NCBI GenBank assembly: GCA_002695005.1
Contig: NZNT01000030.1
Span: 1 to 64,000 of the forward strand
Direction: 5' to 3'
Source: Maritimibacter sp.
GTDB taxonomy: Bacteria; Pseudomonadota; Alphaproteobacteria; Rhodobacterales; Rhodobacteraceae
Length of the DNA stretch: 64,000 nucleotides
Position numbers and translations under genes: made by a program. The notes under the pieces were generated by a model. That model had not been told where the DNA came from and did no database searches. It saw only the letters and a list, made by a program, of their open reading frames with translations. Below are positions 61,034 to 64,000 of this stretch, in pieces. The number at the start of each line of letters is the position of its first letter. Position 1 is the first letter of the stretch.

Positions 61034-62574
61034 TGGACGGTATTCAAGAAATGGCCGAGGCCCCGGCGCGTGAGGAAATCGTCAGGCTTGCCATCGCGGC
61101 TGGCGTGCAGCGGGTCTACACCCTGCCGGGAGACCTTGCCTATGGCCTACTGACGGCCTTCGACCGGGCCGGCGTCCCGGTCGTCTCCTGTCGCTCACAA
61201 GCCAGCGCGGTCTTCGCAGCGGCGGCCGAGAACATGGCGACGGGCCGCTTGAGCGCCATCGTGATCGTCACCCGGGGGCCAGCCTTTGCAAACGCGCTCG
61301 CGGCCCTGTCCTCGGTGCTGGATCACGGCACGCCTATGGTGCTGATCTCGCCCGGCGAGTTGCAGGCGGAGACCCGCGAGCGCGCGTTCCAGGGCGGTGT
61401 GCCGCTGCGCCTGGCCGAAGGCGCGGACTGCGCATGGTGCGAAGTGGTTGAGACCGCTGCGCTCGCGCCAGTGGTGGAGGATGCCGTTTCAGGGGCGTCC
61501 GGCGTGGCATGTCGCTCTGCCGTTGTCATGATCGACCGAACCGTTCTGGGCGAGACGGTCGCCCCGGCGGCCGCGCGGCCGGTCGCACCACGGTCTGAAC
61601 CGGATCGTGAGGCTGCTGCTCAAGCCATCACCGCACTCGTTGTTGCGGAGCGTCCCGTCGTCGTGGTCGGCCACCGTGCGCGCTGGAGCGTCGGTGTTGA
61701 CGAAATCGCGGAAGCCGCGCGCCGGCTGGCGGCGCCGGTGTGCACCACAGGGCTCGCCACCGGGTTCGGCGGAGACGCCCTTGCGACCGTTCCTGTCGAG
61801 CGCAGTCACGCCACGTTGGCGCAAGCCGATCTCGTCATGCTGCTCGGCGCACCGCGCGACTGGTCGCTGCGTCACGGGGCGGGGATCAGCCCGTCCGCGT
61901 CGGTGATCGACCTGCCGGGGCCGGGCGGGCCGTCCGGGCGGGACGGTGACATCCGCTTGTCAGGTCCGATCAGTCCGGCGCTTGCCGCGCTGGTCGCCGG
62001 AGTGAAGGGGCCCGCGAATGCCGCATCACCCGCGACGCACGCACTTCCGCCACACAAACCTGCGACCTTGTTTGGCGAAATCGCGGCCGCGTTGGCCGCC
62101 GAAGTTCCACCCAATACCGCAGTTGTCGTGGATGGGAGTAACCAGCTAATCAACGCGACCCGTCATGTTCTTCCGCGCGCAACATGGGCCCGCTTCACGC
62201 CCGGACGGTCTGGCCACCTCGGGTCCGGGCCGGGTCAGGCCATTGGTGCGGCCTTGTCGGGCAGATTCGAGCAGGTCATTTTGCTGAGTGGAGACCTGAG
62301 CCTTGGACTCGCTCTCGCGGATCTCGAGACGATGGTTCGATATGCTCTGCCGATCCGCATTCTTGTCGACAACAACGGCGGCCTCGGCTCCGGAGCGGTT
62401 CAGACGAAGGGCGCCGATCCGCGTATCGCGGCCAATGCGCCGACCGACCATGCAGCGATCATTCGCGCCATGGGGGGCCTTGCGTGGACGGTGACCTGTA
62501 TGCAGGACTGGCCCGCCGCGCGGGATGCGCTCTTTTCACAATCCGGTCCGGGAGTAGTCGATGTCAGACTCTGA
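61030..62574 (+). CDS. TPP-dependent enzyme, acetolactate-synthase-like
   Basis: A 514-residue thiamine diphosphate enzyme with the three-domain layout of acetolactate synthase. The TPP/Mg motif runs from LSGDLSLGLALADLE to ILVDNNGGLG near residues 418-450. In the N-domain, the position of the activating Glu of the family (RHEQGAA) reads RSQASAV, giving Gln57. A few family members lack this Glu, but it is unusual. A ligation or decarboxylation of a 2-oxo acid is likely; the substrate is unknown. It is embedded between a ligase-carrier and a condensation-domain gene, so it probably supplies or alters a building block. Confidence 0.85.
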   Translation: MMDGIQEMAEAPAREEIVRLAIAAGVQRVYTLPGDLAYGLLTAFDRAGVPVVSCRSQASAVFAAAAENMATGRLSAIVIVTRGPAFANALAALSSVLDHGTPMVLISPGELQAETRERAFQGGVPLRLAEGADCAWCEVVETAALAPVVEDAVSGASGVACRSAVVMIDRTVLGETVAPAAARPVAPRSEPDREAAAQAITALVVAERPVVVVGHRARWSVGVDEIAEAARRLAAPVCTTGLATGFGGDALATVPVERSHATLAQADLVMLLGAPRDWSLRHGAGISPSASVIDLPGPGGPSGRDGDIRLSGPISPALAALVAGVKGPANAASPATHALPPHKPATLFGEIAAALAAEVPPNTAVVVDGSNQLINATRHVLPRATWARFTPGRSGHLGSGPGQAIGAALSGRFEQVILLSGDLSLGLALADLETMVRYALPIRILVDNNGGLGSGAVQTKGADPRIAANAPTDHAAIIRAMGGLAWTVTCMQDWPAARDALFSQSGPGVVDVRL

Positions 62575-64000
62575 AACGCTGCGCCGCCGCGGCGTGCCCG
62601 CCGGTATGAATGACGACGGCCAGGCGATACTCGCCCGCCTGCGAGCCGGAAACGTGGCGACAGGCGAGGGCGACGGCCCGCCCCAATTCACGACGACCCA
62701 GTCCGCGTTCATCGGCGCGCATGAAATGCATCCGACCCAGCCCGTCAGCAATGTCGGGGGAAGCTGGACATTGCAGGGGCCGCTCGACCCCGCTGCACTG
62801 GAACGCGCGCTCGCACGTCTCGTAGCCCGCCATGATGCTTTGCGCATGTCGGTTCGTCACGGAGGTGGGCCTTCGGAGCCGCAGTTTGCGGACGCTCTCG
62901 CAGTCACATTGACGCGTGAGCCGGTGCAGTCGGTCGACCCCGACGCCGACGTCGAGGCTCTTGTGCGAGATCATGTTCTCACGCTCTTGCCGCTCAAATC
63001 CGAATGCCTCTGGTCCCTTCGTCTCTTCGCGCTCGGGCCGGACCGGCATGTCCTGAGCCTCGTCATGCATCATCTGATCAGCGACGCGTGGTCCAGGAGC
63101 GTCTTCATCCGTGACCTGATGAAGCTCTATGATGCCGAGATCGATGGTGTTGCGCCGGACCTGCCACCGGTCGGTCAGTTTCGCCGGCACATGTCGCGAC
63201 GTGTGGGCCTCGCGGAGACGTCGGGTGCCGTTCCGCCGGAACTTGACTGGCCCGGCCATCGGGGCGGCGCAGCGCCGCCCGACGCCGTCCTGTGCGAGAC
63301 CGGGACCGACTTGCTGCCGGCAGAGACTTTTGCGGCGCTCCGGTCGCTCGCACGGGTCTATCGTGTGACGCCGTTTACCTTCTGCGTGGCTGCCTTCGCG
63401 CATCTCCTGTCTGCCTTTTGCGACCAGATGCGGTTCGGTCTCTCTGTCTCGGCATGGGACCGGGCCACGCCGGAAGATGAACAGGCGATCGGGGCGTATA
63501 TCCGCGATCTTTCGGTCGAAGCCGATCTGTCGGTCCCGACGACTTTCGCTGACCTTCTGGGTGCGTCCGCCGAAGGAATACGGTCCGCACAGGCTCAGGG
63601 CGTCGATCAGATGACTCCGGGCCGGGCGGCCATCGGCTACTACAACACGCCGAAATCCGACATTTCCGCGCGCCACCTGACCGTCTCGCCGCGTCCGAAG
63701 TCGCAAAAGGCCCAGTCGGTGAACCTGCACCTGAGTCTGCACCCGTCGGACGCCGGGCTGGCGATCCGGCTCGACGGGCAGCGGCAGTATTTCGACGCGG
63801 ATGTGCTTGCCCGGCTGGCAGCGACTTTCCGGCTCATCCTCGAAGCGGCGATCCGAAATCCGGAGGTGGCTCTCGCCGATTTGCCTCTCGTCACGCCTGA
63901 GGAGCTCCAAGTTCAGGCGGGTCGCTCCGTGCGGCCTGCGCCTGAGGGATCGGACGTAGATATTCCGACGCGGTTCGCAGCTGTCGCTGCTGACCATCCC
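62561..64000 (+). CDS. Nonribosomal peptide synthetase condensation domain (partial)
   Basis: An open reading frame of 480 codons without a stop, cut by the window edge. It starts at ATG 62561 and overlaps the TPP gene by 14 bases. Residues about 40-450 form a condensation domain: TQSAFIGAHEMHPTQPVSNV (C1), RHDALRMSVRH (C2), and the catalytic VMHHLISDAWSRSVF near residue 170. There the HHxxxDG motif has His-His and Asp but Ala in place of Gly. Residues after about 465 (DIPTRFAAVAADHP) look like the start of an adenylation domain, so a C-A module or longer is expected. Confidence 0.85.
   Translation, partial: MSDSETLRRRGVPAGMNDDGQAILARLRAGNVATGEGDGPPQFTTTQSAFIGAHEMHPTQPVSNVGGSWTLQGPLDPAALERALARLVARHDALRMSVRHGGGPSEPQFADALAVTLTREPVQSVDPDADVEALVRDHVLTLLPLKSECLWSLRLFALGPDRHVLSLVMHHLISDAWSRSVFIRDLMKLYDAEIDGVAPDLPPVGQFRRHMSRRVGLAETSGAVPPELDWPGHRGGAAPPDAVLCETGTDLLPAETFAALRSLARVYRVTPFTFCVAAFAHLLSAFCDQMRFGLSVSAWDRATPEDEQAIGAYIRDLSVEADLSVPTTFADLLGASAEGIRSAQAQGVDQMTPGRAAIGYYNTPKSDISARHLTVSPRPKSQKAQSVNLHLSLHPSDAGLAIRLDGQRQYFDADVLARLAATFRLILEAAIRNPEVALADLPLVTPEELQVQAGRSVRPAPEGSDVDIPTRFAAVAADHP

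Noticed and set aside
62564-63997. Minus-strand open frame of 477 codons
   Set aside because: Antisense of the condensation-domain gene, whose catalytic motif is clear on the plus strand.

Overview
The window looks like a chromosomal segment of an alphaproteobacterium of the Rhodobacteraceae (roseobacter-type). The support is high GC, an alpha-type 338-residue RpoA, an L3 with a long Ala/Glu tail, a general L-amino-acid (Aap/Bzt) ABC transporter, an ATP12-type ATP synthase chaperone, and Hint and RTX proteins typical of that family. No species is claimed.

1-25047: the end of tuf and then the S10-spc-alpha ribosomal protein locus in canonical gene order (rpsJ to rplQ with secY, adk and rpoA). 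The locus is cut into five blocks by four accessory insertions. Insertion 1 is 2267-5167 (L,D-transpeptidase, lipoprotein, DUF2200, HNH nuclease). Insertion 2 is 7813-10769 (2OG-Fe(II) oxygenase-like, cyclic-nucleotide-binding membrane protein, RTX protein). Insertion 3 is 15112-18684 (HEPN-like protein, metallo-beta-lactamase-fold hydrolase, Hint protein). Insertion 4 is 21201-22454 (secreted protein, BLUF photoreceptor). Each block ends in a terminator-like hairpin. Each next block starts at a sigma70-type promoter with an exact 17-base spacer, followed by a hairpin at the expected transcript start. The HNH and HEPN-like genes are visibly AT-richer than their surroundings.

25048-35100: a LuxR-type regulator with intact AHL-pocket residues, then a tightly overlapping run rarA, crcB, RluA-family pseudouridine synthase, HAD hydrolase and ATP12 chaperone, then the aapJQMP amino-acid importer.

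35100-47520: mostly minus strand. It holds sixA-like, argB, yihA/engB, yidC, an EAL protein, ttcA, a membrane LytTR regulator, a sulfotransferase-like protein, yidD, rnpA and rpmH. This is the usual rpmH-rnpA-yidD-yidC group spread out by unrelated genes, including a facing pair for UDP-glucuronate/galacturonate synthesis.

47520-51500: a TVP38-type membrane protein with a mercuric-reductase-like flavoprotein, an orphan histidine kinase, and tRNA-Arg(ACG) with a decayed tyrosine integrase beside it.

51500-58990: a redox and sensing module. It contains ApbE, a PepSY-flavodoxin-FNR membrane reductase, a DUF2271 protein with a probable flavinylation site, two acidic PepSY proteins, a cytochrome b561-like protein, and a divergent OmpR/histidine kinase pair. 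Direct-repeat boxes shared by the two PepSY promoters and the regulator promoter suggest one regulon.

59100-64000: the start of a nonribosomal-peptide-like cluster. It encodes an AMP ligase fused to a carrier domain, an acetolactate-synthase-like TPP enzyme whose activating Glu appears replaced by Gln, and a condensation-domain protein that runs off the right edge.
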